From positions 62,001 through 126,000 of the forward strand of contig NW_019775774.1 of NCBI RefSeq assembly GCF_001039355.2: a DNA stretch of 64,000 bases. Reading direction: 5' to 3'. The DNA comes from Lingula anatina. Lineage: Eukaryota; Brachiopoda; Lingulata; Lingulida; Lingulidae. A program made the position numbers and the translations under genes. Below, in pieces: positions 1-13,631 of this stretch (its first letter is position 1; each line of letters starts with the position of its first letter). Under the pieces are notes generated by a model. That model saw only the letters and a program-made list of their open reading frames with translations, was not told the DNA's origin and searched no databases.

Positions 1-547
1 TATATCAGTAACGGTCAAGGCCAACAGACGTTCATGTAACATTTTCGATCCGAACCAGTAAAGGTAAAGGCTTTTTGAAAAGGATCGGTTATCGTGGTTG
101 TTTTCACTTTTGATTGTAGTCAAGGACAATTATTTCCCTTTAAGCTTTTCTTTTAATTTTATCCATATAGTTTAAGATATATCCATTGCTATCACATTCT
201 GATATGTTTTCCAACTATTTATTTATCCCTTAACAATGCAAATACGAGTGAGAGTAATTAAAATTAACCAGATTAAAGCTACTCCAGCTGTTGCTGGTAA
301 AGCACAGTTTATGACCCATTATAACAATAAATAATATTAAATCAATATCAATAGTGAATTACCTGACAAAAGTACGCATATTATGGATCAATAAACAGTT
401 TTAGGGAAGGTTAGTGAATATACTCGTGTCTCACGTAAATTACCACGATCATCAACACACATGCCACCAAAATGTACCATTTGCATTTAATAAAACATTT
501 TGCACAAAAAAAGTGATTCCGCCTTGTTAATTAGACTACATCTCGGT
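1..547. other. Intergenic; 3' flank of lectin gene A
   Basis: No gene seen. Homology with the other lectin units begins near 480. An ATTAAA on the minus strand (486-491), about 57 nt past the lectin A stop codon, could be its poly(A) signal. Confidence 0.5.
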
Positions 548-897
548 CTACACTGCACCCAAGCAGCTATCTTCATAATAGTCATAACCTGTGTCTGCCT
601 GCAAGTCGCCAGATTGGGCAGTGCTAGGCAGTAGTTCACAGGTACATTGGTCATTTCCGATACAGAGAACGTTTATAGCTGCACACTTCCAGTGCTGCAT
701 ACAGGAGATGCTGCATTCAGTAAGACTGATGAAATTAAGCGTGGATATGGGAACAAGGGATGCACGGGCACCTGCTGCTACCAACTTGTACCTTGCTGTG
801 CTTGAAATACCTGGAATTATTATATATTATTATTATTATTTCTTACTTTGTAAAATACATAACCTTCATGATGTACTGTAGTTCATGTGATAACGAC

Positions 898-980
<83 letters not shown>

Positions 981-3900
981 AACTATGAATAGCCATCGCA
1001 TATCCCAGCGCTTCAAAGGGTTATAAAGGGCACAGAAAATATCCGATGAAATATCATTTTTCGGGTAAAATGAAACGATATCCTTTGGTATTTCTCTAGG
1101 ATATACCTTTTGATACTACATGTATATGAAAACATTTAGTCGGCTTTTGTGTCCTTATCTTTTACCACCGCCAGGAAGATTATGTTTTGATTCCTGTAGT
1201 TAATTTGTTTCGAAGTTTGTTCTTTTGTAACATTAGCAAAATATTATAGATTGGTTTTCAGAAACTGTCCAGAAGGTGGACCAAAGAACAAATGATGTAC
1301 ATGTAGTAACAAAATCTGGGGGCATAACTTAATTCTTTACTTGGAATCCGCCTGTTTTGGGAAAGATTTTAAGCATATATGTACCGTGAACCTCCACTTC
1401 ACATAACTGCAAGGGCAGGTCGTCACTGCCAACTTTAATGATCAAAACATATCGTCCTCTCAGTGGTGTCCTACAGGACAGAGACGTGTTTCCCTTAGGT
1501 GCCACCCCCGGGTAACTGGCGCAGAGCTTGTACTGGGTGAATGATGAAGTACCGACAAAAGAGTATCCAACTCTCACTTCGAAATTAACCAGACGCTCAC
1601 CTGAAAATGACAAGTGGCACGATCCCCAACTTGGCATATACTGTGATAGTACTTTGATGCCGTGCAGCGTTATATACAGACTTGATATTTAATATGGAAT
1701 AATTTTATCCAAATCATTTTTCATCAGTTTTTTCCTATTTCGCTGACTGATTATTAAAAATAAGGATTAAAATAGTGTTTTAATGATTTTTAATTATCTC
1801 TTTGATATCATTGTGACATCAGTTCATTAATGGAATTCGCCAGAGAAGCAAACAAAAACACATTGCCTATTCTATGTCATACGACAGCAATTAAAAGAGA
1901 TATTTTGGATCTCCATATTTTCTAAATTATTTTCTGTAAAAGAGTAACATGTCTCACAAAGAACCCCATGTCAGTGTCTAGTCACGGTAACGGTCGCTGT
2001 AACGCTTGACCTCTTCTGTCTGCTACCTGCGCTCCCCTTGGGTTAGGTTTTAAGAGTTCAATCTGGAATAACATTCCAGGCATCGGTCAAAATCTGGTCA
2101 ATTAGGTCCAGTTTTGTTGTACGACATTAGGCCATTGATTCGGCGAGTAAAGGCCTACCCACATATTGTCTATGTGGTTCAAATATGGCGATTTTGATTA
2201 CCAAGGTAGCTGCTCATCCTCTTGGTTCTGTAAGTAACCTGCTATTAAAAGTGCTCTGTGTATATCGGCAATTACACTGTGCAACCTGAAATTGTTCCTA
2301 AGGTGTCCCCTTTCAAATGATAGTCAAGTGGTTCCCAGACTATTCCTTTATTTGATCTGGTTCAGGTTTTCGTGGATGACCATCATTGGTGTTTTGGCAC
2401 CAATGTGGTATCCACTCCAATTACTGACGTTGTTAATGACCTTAGTCACTTTAGACGCGGCACACGCTTAGTCGTTGGCCTCTTCTAGATGTCTGTAAAC
2501 TTTGTTTTGACTAGTTGAGCGGTACAGGTGACATCTGAAAGAAAGCCACGAGATTTCAGTGTTCAACTCAGAAACGGCCAAGGTCCCCAATTCATTAGAC
2601 AAACATACAACGATGTATTGCTGTTTAAAGTGGGTTCCCCTGAGGTCGTCTGGTATTTCCCAACCAGCTAAAACCATATTGGTGTTCGCTAAGGGCCTTG
2701 AAAATGCGTTTTGGTTACAATTCACCCCTCATTCTGAACGGACTGGGTGGTTTTTGTTTAATTGCAACAGCATATCCCGACAGACAGTGGGTCATGTATC
2801 CTGGTGGTAAGATTTCGATACATTGGGTGTGGCTTCTGTGTAGGTACATCAGTCTGGTCAGTGTAGACAGACAGAAGAGGTCAGTGAATGTATTACTCTA
2901 TAAAACTGTGCGAGCCGTTTCGTCTGGCGCAATTATCTGTCTGGCAATGTCTGACTTTTTCGCGCCATTCTGCCACAGATTAACAAATTTGCAGAGTACT
3001 GCATAGCTCATTTTACACCTTGCAAAACCGACCACTTGCATGCAAAGTTTCAAATTCTTCAATGCAGTAGTTGCCGACATATTGATACTTTTTTGACAAA
3101 ACCATGCCTTGCCAAAGCCAAGCTTTGACCTGACCAAAGGAGCACTACCCAATTAAATCACTGCATATTACATAATGCAGCAGCGCAACAAACCTGGCAT
3201 TCAGTTAATTGGAAGCGACACACCTGACTACACACTTCTCCATTCACATGTCTTATATGAGATCGGAGTTTTTTGAAAAAAGAATCCATTTTTACCTAGG
3301 CATACCTTCGAAACTGAAATATTCCATATTAAATGTCAAGTCTGTATTAGACAAATGATAAACCAGTTATGCAAATTGCATGTGGTACATGCATGCAAGG
3401 ATAAATGATAACATCTCCATATTTGAGAACGTTGTCACATGTAAAGCACTTCGCATACCTTTCAGGGCTTTTTACTTAATTCTCAATTTAAATAATTTTA
3501 TATTTGTTTCACGGTCTTAGTTAATTTAACACTGTTACATGCATGTACATGAACGAAGCGTGGTTACCACCAGAATCAATGAATATACATGTATATTGCA
3601 TTGAAAGTGAATGTAAAGTAATGCTACTGTCACTAGTATTCACGAAACATCAAACATCCGATGTTGCAAAAATACGCATTTTATCAATTTATAATGAATC
3701 AAACGAAAAAAAAAGCAGGAGAAGGAAACTTACTGCAGCAGTCGCCTCTGTTTGTAACGGTAACACCTGCCACATTTGCCGTAGTTTCTAAATCCACAAG
3801 CCACCAATTCCCCTGGCCATACTCTGTATGGGCGCAGCTGCCTTGACGCCAGATGTCGTCATAGTTACCGTCCACAGCGAGAATGGCATGTGAGCTCGAG

Positions 3901-4499
3901 GACACTGGGTAGGTGGAGCTTTGGTACGCAGGTTTACCTTTGGCCAAATCCTGGGAGCAACCTCTGCATAGTAGTGCACCTGTCGGAAGTAGTAATCATA
4001 ACTAATAAAACAAATCACATGGTAAAGTAATAAATAACCAAAACTTAAATAAACAATCATGATTAAAATCTAATCGTTTTTGGTCAATTTTTTTACCTTT
4101 CCTGAAATTTCCATCAAATTTGGTTCATAATAAATGAATTAATTAATTAATCAATAACACCAAGTCTATATCTGTTGCATTTGAAATACCAAAATAAATT
4201 CATATTATTCTAAGAAAGGTACAAAAGTAATGGGGGAATTTAAAATAATGCACATTTTCAAATAAATAATACAAAGGGCTGGGCCGGGCACACAAGTCAA
4301 TTATCAGGTGGACACAATTACGTTATTATGTTGTAGCTTAATTGCTGGAGAGTTTCAGTACATCAAATTAAGACGAAAATATTTTCTATCACTTGCACCA
4401 AAGACACATAAAGCACACCTTACCACCAGCTTTACCACACGCAGACTTACCAAGAACTGTAACAGTAACTCCGGCTTGAAGCAGTCTCAGAACCGCCAT
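548..4499 (-). CDS. Secreted F-type lectin with C-terminal PAN/apple-like domain (copy A, intact)
   Basis: Predicted secreted fucose-binding lectin of 257 aa. Exons, read on the minus strand: 4451-4499, 3734-3979, 1385-1600 and 548-810. Donors are GTAAGT, GTAAGT and GTACAT; acceptors end in CAG; all junctions are phase 1 and the frame stays open. Exon 1 plus the start of exon 2 encode a hydrophobic signal peptide (MAVLRLLQAGVTVTVLGALL). Exons 2 and 3 form the F-type lectin domain. The family's fucose-binding motif H-X26-R-X-D-X4-R is complete, and its last Arg lies just across the exon 2/3 junction. Exon 4 encodes about 88 aa with the spaced cysteines of PAN/apple domains (EC..SC......C......C.....C.C). 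F-type lectins act in innate recognition or gamete binding; which applies here is unknown. Intron 2 (2.1 kb) contains a transposon absent from the other copies. The PAN call is less certain than the lectin call. Confidence 0.87.
899..979. repeat. (ATA)n/(TTA)n microsatellite, self-complementary
   Basis: An ATA run passes directly into a TTA run, so the tract can fold on itself. It lies in intron 3 of lectin A. Related tracts occupy the same intron in copy B (8078-8115, 8180-8229) and copy C (13,577-13,630). Open frames across it are artefacts. Confidence 0.9.
1045..1155 (+). other. Decayed copy of a putative membrane-anchor exon (in lectin A intron 3)
   Basis: This plus-strand stretch, with its equivalents at 8303-8401 and 13,944-14,021, matches 38,237-38,345. 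There the frame reads FSGKIKQCLLVILLVILLE, a membrane-spanning segment. The lectin-intron versions still read FSGKMKRCPLVFL but carry stops. It is antisense to the lectin gene. Confidence 0.5.
1677..3344. mobile_element. DNA transposon with TA target duplication in lectin A intron 2
   Basis: The element starts CAGACTTGATATTTAATATG and ends with the inverse complement of that sequence, with one mismatch over about 25 bp. TA is present on both sides. Lectin copies B, C and D carry the uninterrupted site (CATATATTAGAC), so both ends are fixed by comparison. TA duplication with short terminal repeats suggests a Tc1/mariner-type element. No transposase frame is readable in the 1668 bp, so it looks non-autonomous or decayed. 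Confidence 0.78.
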
Positions 4500-4653
4500 A
4501 CTTTCTTGCTGTCACTACAGCACCGTATTTGTATGCGTGTTTGAATTGAAATGCCGACAGACAAATAAATATAATGATTTGTAGTTGCTCTGGGCGGTGA
4601 ATCAAATGAAATGGATTGTGAGAGCTGGGCAGAAGGATAGCTGTTATTTGATT

Positions 4654-4660
4654 ATTTATA
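4654..4660 (-). promoter_or_regulatory. TATA box of lectin gene A
   Basis: TATAAAT on the minus strand, about 155 nt upstream of the exon 1 ATG. It is conserved in position in copies B and C and changed to CATAAAT in copy D. Confidence 0.5.
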
Positions 4661-4699
4661 AGGGTGCCTTTTAATCCATCTTTCATAGTTTCCCAACTG

Positions 4700-5739
4700 A
4701 TATATTATGGTATCTTGAAGCAGGTCTATTTTATGTTGCATGGAGTCGAACCTCATTAAATGTAATCTAATATCAAAAGCGTGATGAATCGGTCGCTTTC
4801 CATGTAGGCACACACGTTTTAATCAATGGACACACCTTGCTCCGTCTCTGTCAAATGACCGTTTACAATGAGTAAATTGTCAGTCTCTTGTTTATATGCG
4901 TCATACAGCGTCTGTAAGACCCCCGCTGAACCCCCCTTTACACCAGGCCCCACTTTCATCAACATCAGATAGCATTATCCTATAGATAACACTATCCATT
5001 GGCTACTAGTTTATCCAATGGATAGTTATCCTGAGGAAAGATGCCGTTTTTAATCATTGGAAAGAAATATCAGATACAAATATAAGTATATCTAGCGTTT
5101 AGAAAACATTTCTTTACCTACAAGAAAACTGACTAGATGATTAATAATAATAAAAAAAAACAGCTGAGTGGAAAATTTAGATTCAACCTTACTTCAATTT
5201 CACACTCAGTGTAAATAGTGAAACAATATCACGACTTTTTTTATATTGTGCCGTTTGGAATCGAAGGCACTGGTGCTTGTGAAAAATTCAGGCCTTGGCA
5301 CATTCTCACTGTGTATTCTGTTGAAACGCGTTTATACTGACGTTGGTTTTGTACGTAATCTGAGAAACCTATATACTTTCGTGACCATATGTGAATTAGT
5401 TGTCCATAACAGCCGGATTACAATGCCGTAATTGCAAATAAAAAAGGAGATTATATGCTGTAGTGAGGCCCACAATATAAATATTAATCTTTATTCCGCG
5501 CAAGTGTGTGTGTGTATGTGTGTGTGACTTGTGTCAGCTAGGTTTAATTTTTTTTTTATATAAATTCTCGATCATGAAACAGTATAAAACATGAAACTTT
5601 GATGTGATACATGTCAGCTCAAAACAGAACCATGGGCGACTAATTAAAAATTGAAGGCACCTTGTAGGAATATGAGTTACGCCTCTTTACGTAACAATGC
5701 TGTTTTTCTATTTATATCTGTTGCCTGCGTTTAACAAAA
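4700..5739. other. Lectin A upstream spacer
   Basis: No gene seen. The spacer is shared with B (10,230-11,220), C (17,690-17,850) and D (21,660-22,640), in pieces. It contains a short TATCC/GGATA inverted repeat near 4974-5030 and a GT-rich stretch at 5500-5530. Confidence 0.5.
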
Positions 5740-5960
5740 AGGACGACCGAAAGACTGAAATCGGTCACAGCGAAGAATTAATGCTTGAATACACGCTACA
5801 GCAGAGCGTTTAACAACTGTCGACGACTATTCTTGGTGTATTTTGGTTTTCTTCAACATGATCATTCATTTGCAGTGTCCGAGAAATAGACATACATTAA
5901 TGACGAAACTTTGACTCAATTAATAAACGCGCCGCCACGACTACACAATAAATAAAGAAT
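5740..5960. repeat. Spacer segment that is inverted in the next unit
   Basis: About 220 bp, from GGACGACCGAAAGACTG to ACACAATAAATAAAG. The copy C unit has it in the same orientation (17,905-18,135, diverged), while copy B has it reversed at 11,235-11,460. Confidence 0.85.
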
Positions 5961-5962
5961 AA

Positions 5963-6192
<230 letters not shown>

Positions 6193-7740
6193 CTCGTACA
6201 GGAAAAACACTTTTACTTTCAACATATACATAAAAGAGCAAATTTGGTTAGAAAGGTAGCAGGTGCAGCAAATCATTGAGTTACCACGCAGTCAATGAAT
6301 CTCTGGTTGCATCAGAGATCTCGGATGAGTTAATTTAACTTCTAACTATATAAGAACTATATATGGAACATCGCATAATTATGTTCCAGCTATCACAATC
6401 GACACTCCAACTGCCGTATTTTATCCTGCGCAACGCCAGCCGACAACATGATCTAAACAAAACTGTTGAAGTTCATGATGTAGGCCTACATGAGGATTTG
6501 TTTTGTATCTATGGTCAAGCGAGGGTGTGTTGACCCGCTGTAATTAGGTGCCATTAACAGCAGGATATATCAGCCAAAAGATCACCATTATTGGTTGCGG
6601 CGACATGATAATAGCTAAAAAAAACTACTACAAAATACAAAAACGAAGACCGCCTCTTCTTGGGGATGCTACCATTTGATAATGCTCGGGCCGAATTTAC
6701 CACCTTTTAAGAACATTTTTTTTTATCTGGAACCCTCTTCAGATAGTTAACCAGATGCATCTTATTCAGAAGAGATATTCAATTTATCCAACTTATGCTT
6801 ATAGTCAGGGGTGGCGTCTAGACACTTGTAGGCTACTTATGTACCTAGCCTTGAATCCCGGAGTATTGATAAAGTGGATTTTATAAGACGTATTCAACAT
6901 AGTACAAAACACGACTCCAGTACATACAAAATCATACAACAAATCTGATATTCAAGAGGGTTTAAACAAGCCCTCCTCTGTCTCTTGTCAACAACGTTCC
7001 CAACATGGCACGTTTTTCAGTCCGCAATACTTGTTAATGATATTGAATCCACACTGTTAGAATTTACATAAAAAAATCGATGAAAGTCGAACTCAATTCT
7101 TCGGAAAGAAATTCTTTTAAACACTGACATCGTGCCTCGGGTTTGCTTATTGTCACCGTGTTTCTACTTATTTACAGAGAGTTTACTTAAAAACTGAGAG
7201 ACAAAACAAAACGCCCCTTCATCTCGGGCCTATTTAATCTAACGTGCCATTCTCATCATCGCTTTGGTCGATTGCTTTTCATTTGGTGTCCTGCTATTCT
7301 GTATTGAGTATGGACTCAACGACTGTGTTATGTTTATGAACCTTGAAGTGAGAGATACATTATTTATCAGTTCAATTCTTATCCTTCACCTTGGTTTTGT
7401 CGAGGGTATCGATTCAGTACATCAGCGTTTGTCTTGTTTTACCCTTTCCTTATTTAGCTGTAAGTTTCCTTAGTAAATATTATCTTTTCTTCAACTTTGT
7501 TCTGCTATTATTTGAATTTTGTATATTTTAGAAAGATGTCACAATATCTTATCCTCCCTCGTTACAGGCACACAGTAAGCGTTAGGCCTTTACATTTTTT
7601 TTTCACTGGAGTTTTCTGCAAATTCTGGTTATCAACAAATATACGTGTACATGTACCATAAGTAAAACCGTTGAGATAAGCACGATCTGTTATCCAGTTT
7701 TCGGGTGGTAGATTTGTAATTTTTGTATTTGCATTTAATA
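6193..7740. repeat. Tandem-duplicated spacer, no gene seen
   Basis: Closely matches 11,607-13,140, so the A and B units are head-to-tail copies of a block of roughly 5.5-7 kb. I see no splice-supported exon. Short open frames here have no coding signature. Confidence 0.7.
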
Positions 7741-7787
7741 AAACATTCTGAACACACCCAAAAAGTGATTCCGCCTTGTTAATTAGA

Positions 7788-8073
7788 CTACATCTCGGTG
7801 AACACTGCACCTGAACAGTTCTCTTCGTAATAGTCATAACCAGTACCTGCCTGCAAGTTGCCGGATTGGGCAGTACTGGGCAATAGTTCACAGGTACATT
7901 GATCATTTCCGATGCAGAGAACGTTTATAGCTACACACTCCCAGTTCTGCAAACAGGACATGCTGCATTCAGCACGACTGATGAAATTCAGCGTGGATAT
8001 GGGCACAAGGGATGCACGGGCACCTGCTGCTACCAACTTGTACCTTGCTGTGCTTGAAATACCTGGAATTATC

Positions 8074-8117
<44 letters not shown>

Positions 8118-8178
8118 TCTTACTTTGTAAAATACATAACCTTTATGCTGTAATGTAGTTAATGTGAGGACTACATAC

Positions 8179-8230
<52 letters not shown>

Positions 8231-10039
8231 AACTAGATGGTGTCTATGAATAGCCATAGCATATCCCAGCACTTCAAAGGGTTATATAAAGGGCCCATTT
8301 TCGATGAAATATCATTTTTCGGGTAAAATGAAACGATGCCCTTTGGTATTTCTCTATGATATACCTTTTGATACTATATGAAAGCATTTGGTCGGCTTTG
8401 TGTCCTTATTTTTTACCACCGCCAAGAAGATTATGTTTTGATTCCTGTAGTTAGTTTGTTTCGAAGTTTGTTCTTTTGCAACATTAAGCAAAATGTTATA
8501 GATTGGTTTTCAGAAACTGTCCAGAGGGTAGACCAAAGAACAAATGATGTACATGTACGAACAAAACCTGGGAGCATAACATAATTCTTAACTTGGGATC
8601 CGCCTGTTTAGGAAAAGGCTTTAAACACATATGTACCGTGAACCTCCACTTCACATAACTGCAAGGCCAGGTCGTCACTGCCAACTTTAATGATCAAGAC
8701 ATATCGTCCTCATAGTGGAGACCCACAGGACAGAGACGTGTTCCCAACAGGTGCCACCCCCGGGTAACTGGCGCAGAGCTTGTACTGGGTGAATGATGAA
8801 GTACCGACAAAAGAGTAGCCAACTCTCACTTCGAAATTAACCAGACGATCATCTGAAAATGACAAGTGACATGATCCCCAACTTGGCATATGCTGTGATA
8901 GTACTTAGATGCCATGCATCGTCATATATATTAGACAAATAATAAACCAGTTATGCAAATTGCGGCCATTTTTACATGTATCCAAGGATAAATGAAAACA
9001 TCTCCATATTTGAGAGCGTTGTCACAAGTAAAGCACCTCGCATACATTTAATTTATTTTATATTTGTTTCACGCTCTTAGTTAATTTAACACTGTTACAT
9101 GCATGTACATGTACGAAGCGTGGTTATCACCAGAATCAATGAATATATATTGCATTGAAATTGAATGTAAAGTAATGCAAGTTACTAGTATTTATGAAAC
9201 TTCAAACATCAGCTGTTGCAAAAAGACTGAAGTGTTTTATAAATGAATCAAAAACAAAAAAAAAAAAAAGAGGAGAAGAAAACTTACTACAGCAGTCGCC
9301 TCTGTTTGTTATGGTAGCACCTGCCACATTTGCCGTAGTTTCTAAATCCACCAGCCACCAATTCCCCAGGCCACGCTCTGTATGGGTGCAGCTGCCTTGA
9401 TGCCAGTTGTCGTCATAGTTATCGTCTACAGCGCGAATGGCATCGGACTCTCTGAAGGTGGAGCTTTGGTACGCGGGTTTACCTTTAGCCAAATCCTGCG
9501 ACCAACCTCTGCATAGTGGCGCAACTGTCGGGAGTTAGAATAATAACTAATAAAACAAAACACATGGTAAAGTAATAATTAACCATAACTTAATTAAACA
9601 ATCATAATCAAAATCTAATCGTTTTTGGTCCATCTTTTACCTTTCCTGAAATTTCCATCAACGTTTGTTAATAATTGATTAATTAATTAATTAATTAAGA
9701 ACACCAGGTCTTTATCCGTTGCATCTCAAATACCAAATTTAAATCCTATCATTCTAAAAGAGGTACAAAAGTAATGGGTGCATTAAAAATAATGCACATT
9801 TCAAATAAATGATACAAACAGCTGGACTGGGCACACAAGTTCATTATTAGGTGGACACAATTACGTTATTATATTGTGGCTTAATTGCTGGAGAGTTTCA
9901 GCATATCAAATTAAGACAATATTTTCAATCACTTGCACCAAAGACACGTAAAGCACTCCTTATTACCCGCTTTACCACACGCAGACTTACTAAGAACTGT
10001 AACAGTGACTCCGGCTTGAAGTAGTCTGAGAACCCCCAT
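7788..10039 (-). pseudogene. F-type lectin/PAN copy B, premature stop in lectin domain
   Basis: Same four-exon layout as copy A: 9991-10039, 9288-9524, 8637-8852 and 7788-8062. All splice sites and phases are kept and the fucose motif (H-X26-R-G-D-X4-R) is complete. Exon 3 carries an in-frame TGA at 8710-8712, where copies A, C and D have AGA (Arg of LRGRY). Translation would end before the last lectin strands and lose the PAN exon. Exon 1 reads MGVLRLLQAGVTVTVL and the exon 4 product ends in FTEM. Everything else is open, so this is a young pseudogene, a null allele or one base error. Intron 2 is only 435 bp because the copy A transposon is absent. Confidence 0.85.
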
Positions 10040-10194
10040 ACTTTCTTGTTATCACGACAGCAGCGTCTTTGTATGTGTATTTGAATTGAAATGCCGACAG
10101 ACAAACCAAATATAATGATTTATAGTTGCTCTGGGTGGTGAATCAATTGAAATGCATTGAGAGAGCTGGGCAGAAGGGTCGCTATTATTTGAAT

Positions 10195-10201
10195 ATTTAT
10201 A
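10195..10201 (-). promoter_or_regulatory. TATA box of lectin copy B
   Basis: TATAAAT on the minus strand at the same distance (about 156 nt) from the ATG as in copy A. Confidence 0.5.
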
Positions 10202-10239
10202 AGGGCGCCTTTTAATCCATCTTTCACAGTTTCCCAACT

Positions 10240-10697
10240 GATATATTATGGTATCTTAAAGCAGGTCTATTCTATGTTGCATGGAATCGAACCTCATAAA
10301 TGTACATGTAACTTAATATCAAATGTGTGATTAATTCGTCACTTTCCATGTAGGCACCCACATTTTCATCAATGAGCAGACCTTGCTCCTTCTCTGTCAA
10401 ATGGCCGTTTACAATGAATAAATTGTCAGTTTCTTGTTTATATGGGTCATACAGCGTCTGTAAGACCCCGCTGAACCCCCCTTTACACCAGGGCCCACTT
10501 TCGTCAACATCAGATAGCATTATCCTATAGATAACACTATCCATTGGCTAATATCTTATCCAATGGATAGTTATCCTGAGGAAAGATGCCGTTTTTAACC
10601 ATTGGAAAAAAAATATCAGAGACAAATATACAGGTAAGTATATCTAGCGTTTAGAAAACATTACTTTACCTACAAGAAAACTGACTAGATGATAACA

Positions 10698-10729
<32 letters not shown>

Positions 10730-11234
10730 ACAAAAAAAAACAGCTGAGTGGAAAATTTAGATACAATTTCACACTCAGTGTAAATGGTGAAACAATATCA
10801 CGACTTTTTTTAAATTGTGCCGTTTGGAATCGAAGGCACTGGTGCTTGTAATAAATTCAGGCCTTTGCACATTCTCACTGCCGTTTGTTTTGTACGTAAT
10901 CTGAGAAACCTATATACTTTCGTGACCGGATTACAATGCCGTAATTGCAAATAAAAAAGGAGATTATATGCTGTAGTGAGGCCCACAATATAAATATTAA
11001 TCTTTATTCCGCGCAAGTGTGTGTGTGTATGTGTGTGTGACTTGTGTCAGCTAGGTTTAATTTTTTTTTAATATAAATTCTCGATCATGAAACAGTATAA
11101 AACATGAAACTTTGATGTGATACATGTCAGCTCAAAACAGAACCATGGGCGACTAATTAAAAATTGAAGACACCTTGTAGGAATATGAGTTACGCCTCTT
11201 TACGTAACAATGCTGTTTATTAATATATTAATAT
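10240..11234. other. Lectin B upstream spacer
   Basis: Copy of 4700-5700. A poly-A tract lies at 10,685-10,740. No gene seen. Confidence 0.5.
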
Positions 11235-11460
11235 ATTTTATTCTTTATTTATTGTGTAGTCGTGGCGGCGCGTTTATTAATTGAGTCAAAGTTTCGTCAT
11301 TAATGTATGTCTATTTCTCGGACACTGCAAATGAATGATCATGTTGAAGAAAACCAAAATACACCAAGAATAGTCGTCGACATTTGTTAAACGCTCTGCT
11401 GTAGCGTGTATTCAAGCATTAATTCTTCGCTGTGACCGATTTCAGTCTTTCGGTCGTCCT
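11235..11460. repeat. Inverted spacer segment in unit B
   Basis: Reverse complement of 5740-5960, bordered by TA-rich sequence on both sides and sitting at the base of the TA/GT hairpin. The C unit shares the copy A orientation, so the flip most likely arose in B. Confidence 0.85.
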
Positions 11461-11606
11461 TATATATATATATATATTTGTGTGTGTGTGTATGTGTGTG
11501 TAAGTGTGTGTGTGTGATAAAAAGAAATAAAAACAGCAAAATAACTGCTGCTTTTATAGCTTTTTATCACACACACACACACACACGCACACACACACAT
11601 ATATAC
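11461..11606. repeat. Short version of the TA/GT hairpin
   Basis: Same core as 5971-6192 (GATAAAAAG ... CTTTTTATC) with fewer TA and GT/CA units. Confidence 0.8.
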
Positions 11607-13140
11607 TCGTACAGGAAAAACACTTTTACTTTCAACATATACATAAAAGAGCAAATTTGGTTAGAAAGGTAGCAGGTGCAGCAAATCATTGAGTTACCAC
11701 GCAGCCAATGAATCTCTAGTTGCATCAGAGATCTCGGATGAGTTAATTTAACTTCTAACTATATAAGAACTATATATGGAACATCGCATAATTATGTTCC
11801 AGCTATCACAATCGACACTCCAACTGCCGTATTTTATCCTGCGCAACGCCAGCCCCAACATGATCTAAACAATACTGTTGAGGTTCATGATGTAGGCCTA
11901 CATGAGGATTTGTTTTGTATCTATGGTCAAGCGAGGGTGTGTTGACCCGCTGTAATTAGGTGCCATTAACAGCAGGATATATCAGCCAAAAGATCACCAT
12001 TATTGGTTGCGGCGACATGATAATAGCTAAAAAAACTACTACAAAATACAAAAACGAAGACCGCCTCTTCTTGGGGATGCTACCATTAGATAATGCTCGG
12101 GCCGAATTTACCACCTTTTAAGAACATTTTTTTTATCTGGAACCCTCTTCAGATAGTTAACCAGATGCATCTTATTCAGAAGAGATATTCAATTTATCCA
12201 ACTTGTACTTATAGTCAGGGGTGGCGTCTAGACACTTGTAGGCTACTTATGTACCTAGCCTTGAATCCCGGAGTATTGATAAAGTGGATTTTATAAGACG
12301 TAATCAACATAGTACAAAACACGACTCCAGTACATACAAAATCATACAACAAATCTGATATTCAAGAGGGTTTAAACAAGCCCTCCTCTGTCTCTTGTCA
12401 ACAACGTTCCCAACATGGCACGTTTTTCAGTCCGCAATACTTGTTAATGATATTGAATCCACACTGTTAGAATTTACATAAAAAAATCGATGAAAGTCGA
12501 ACTCAATTCTTCGGAAAGAAATTCTTTTAAACACTGACATCGTGCCTCGGGTTTGCTTATTGTCACCGTGTTTCTACATATTTACAGAGAGTTTACTTAA
12601 AAACCGGGGGGAAAAAACAAAACGCCCCCTCATCTGGGGCCTATATAATCTAACGTGCCATTCTCATCATCGCTGTGGTCGATTGCTTTTCATTTGGTAT
12701 CCTGCTATTCTGTAATGAATATGGACTCAACGTATGTGTTTTGTTTATGAACCTTGAAGTGAGAGATACATTATTCATCAGTTCAATTCTTATCCTTCAC
12801 CTTGGTTTTGTCGAGGATATCGATTCAGTACATCAGCGTTTGCCCTGTTTTACCCTTTCCTTATTTAGCTGTAAGTTTCTTCAGTAAATATTATCTTTTT
12901 TCCACTTTGTTCTGCTATTATTTGAATTTTGTATATTTTAGAAAGATGTCACAATATCTTATCCTCCCTCGTTAGTAAGCGTTAGGCCTTTACACTTTTT
13001 TTCACTGGAGGTTTCTGCAAATTCTGGTTATCACCAAATATACGTGTATGTGTACCATAACTAAAACCGTTGAGATAAGCACGATCTGTTATCCAGTTTT
13101 CGGGTGGTTAATTTGTAATTTTTGTATTTGCACTTAATAA
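11607..13140. repeat. Duplicated spacer (second copy)
   Basis: Near-identical to 6193-7740. No gene seen. Confidence 0.7.
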
Positions 13141-13186
13141 AAAAATTTGAACACACCCAAAAGGTGATTCCGCCTTGTTAATTAGA

Positions 13187-13576
13187 CTACATCTCGGTGA
13201 ACACTGCACCTGAACAGTTCTCTTCATAATAGTTATAACCAGTACCTGCCTGCAAGTTGCCGGATTGGGCAGTACTGGGCAGTAGTTCACAGGTACATTG
13301 ACCATTTCCGACGCAGAGAACGTTTATAGCTACACACTCCCAGTTCTGCAAACAGGACATGCTGCATTCGGCACGACTGATGAAATTCAGCGTGGATATG
13401 GGTGCAAGGGATGCACGGGCACCTGCTGCTACCAACTTGTACCTTGCTGTGCTTGAAATACCTGGAATTATTATTATTATTAGTAGTAGTAGTATTTATG
13501 ACTATCGTTATTATTATCACTTTGTAAAATACATAGCCTTGATTCTGTAAATAACTGTAGTTCAGGTGAGGACGAC

Positions 13577-13631
<55 letters not shown>

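Noticed and set aside
760-1026. Frame encoding a long isoleucine run
   Set aside because: It is the translated ATA microsatellite.
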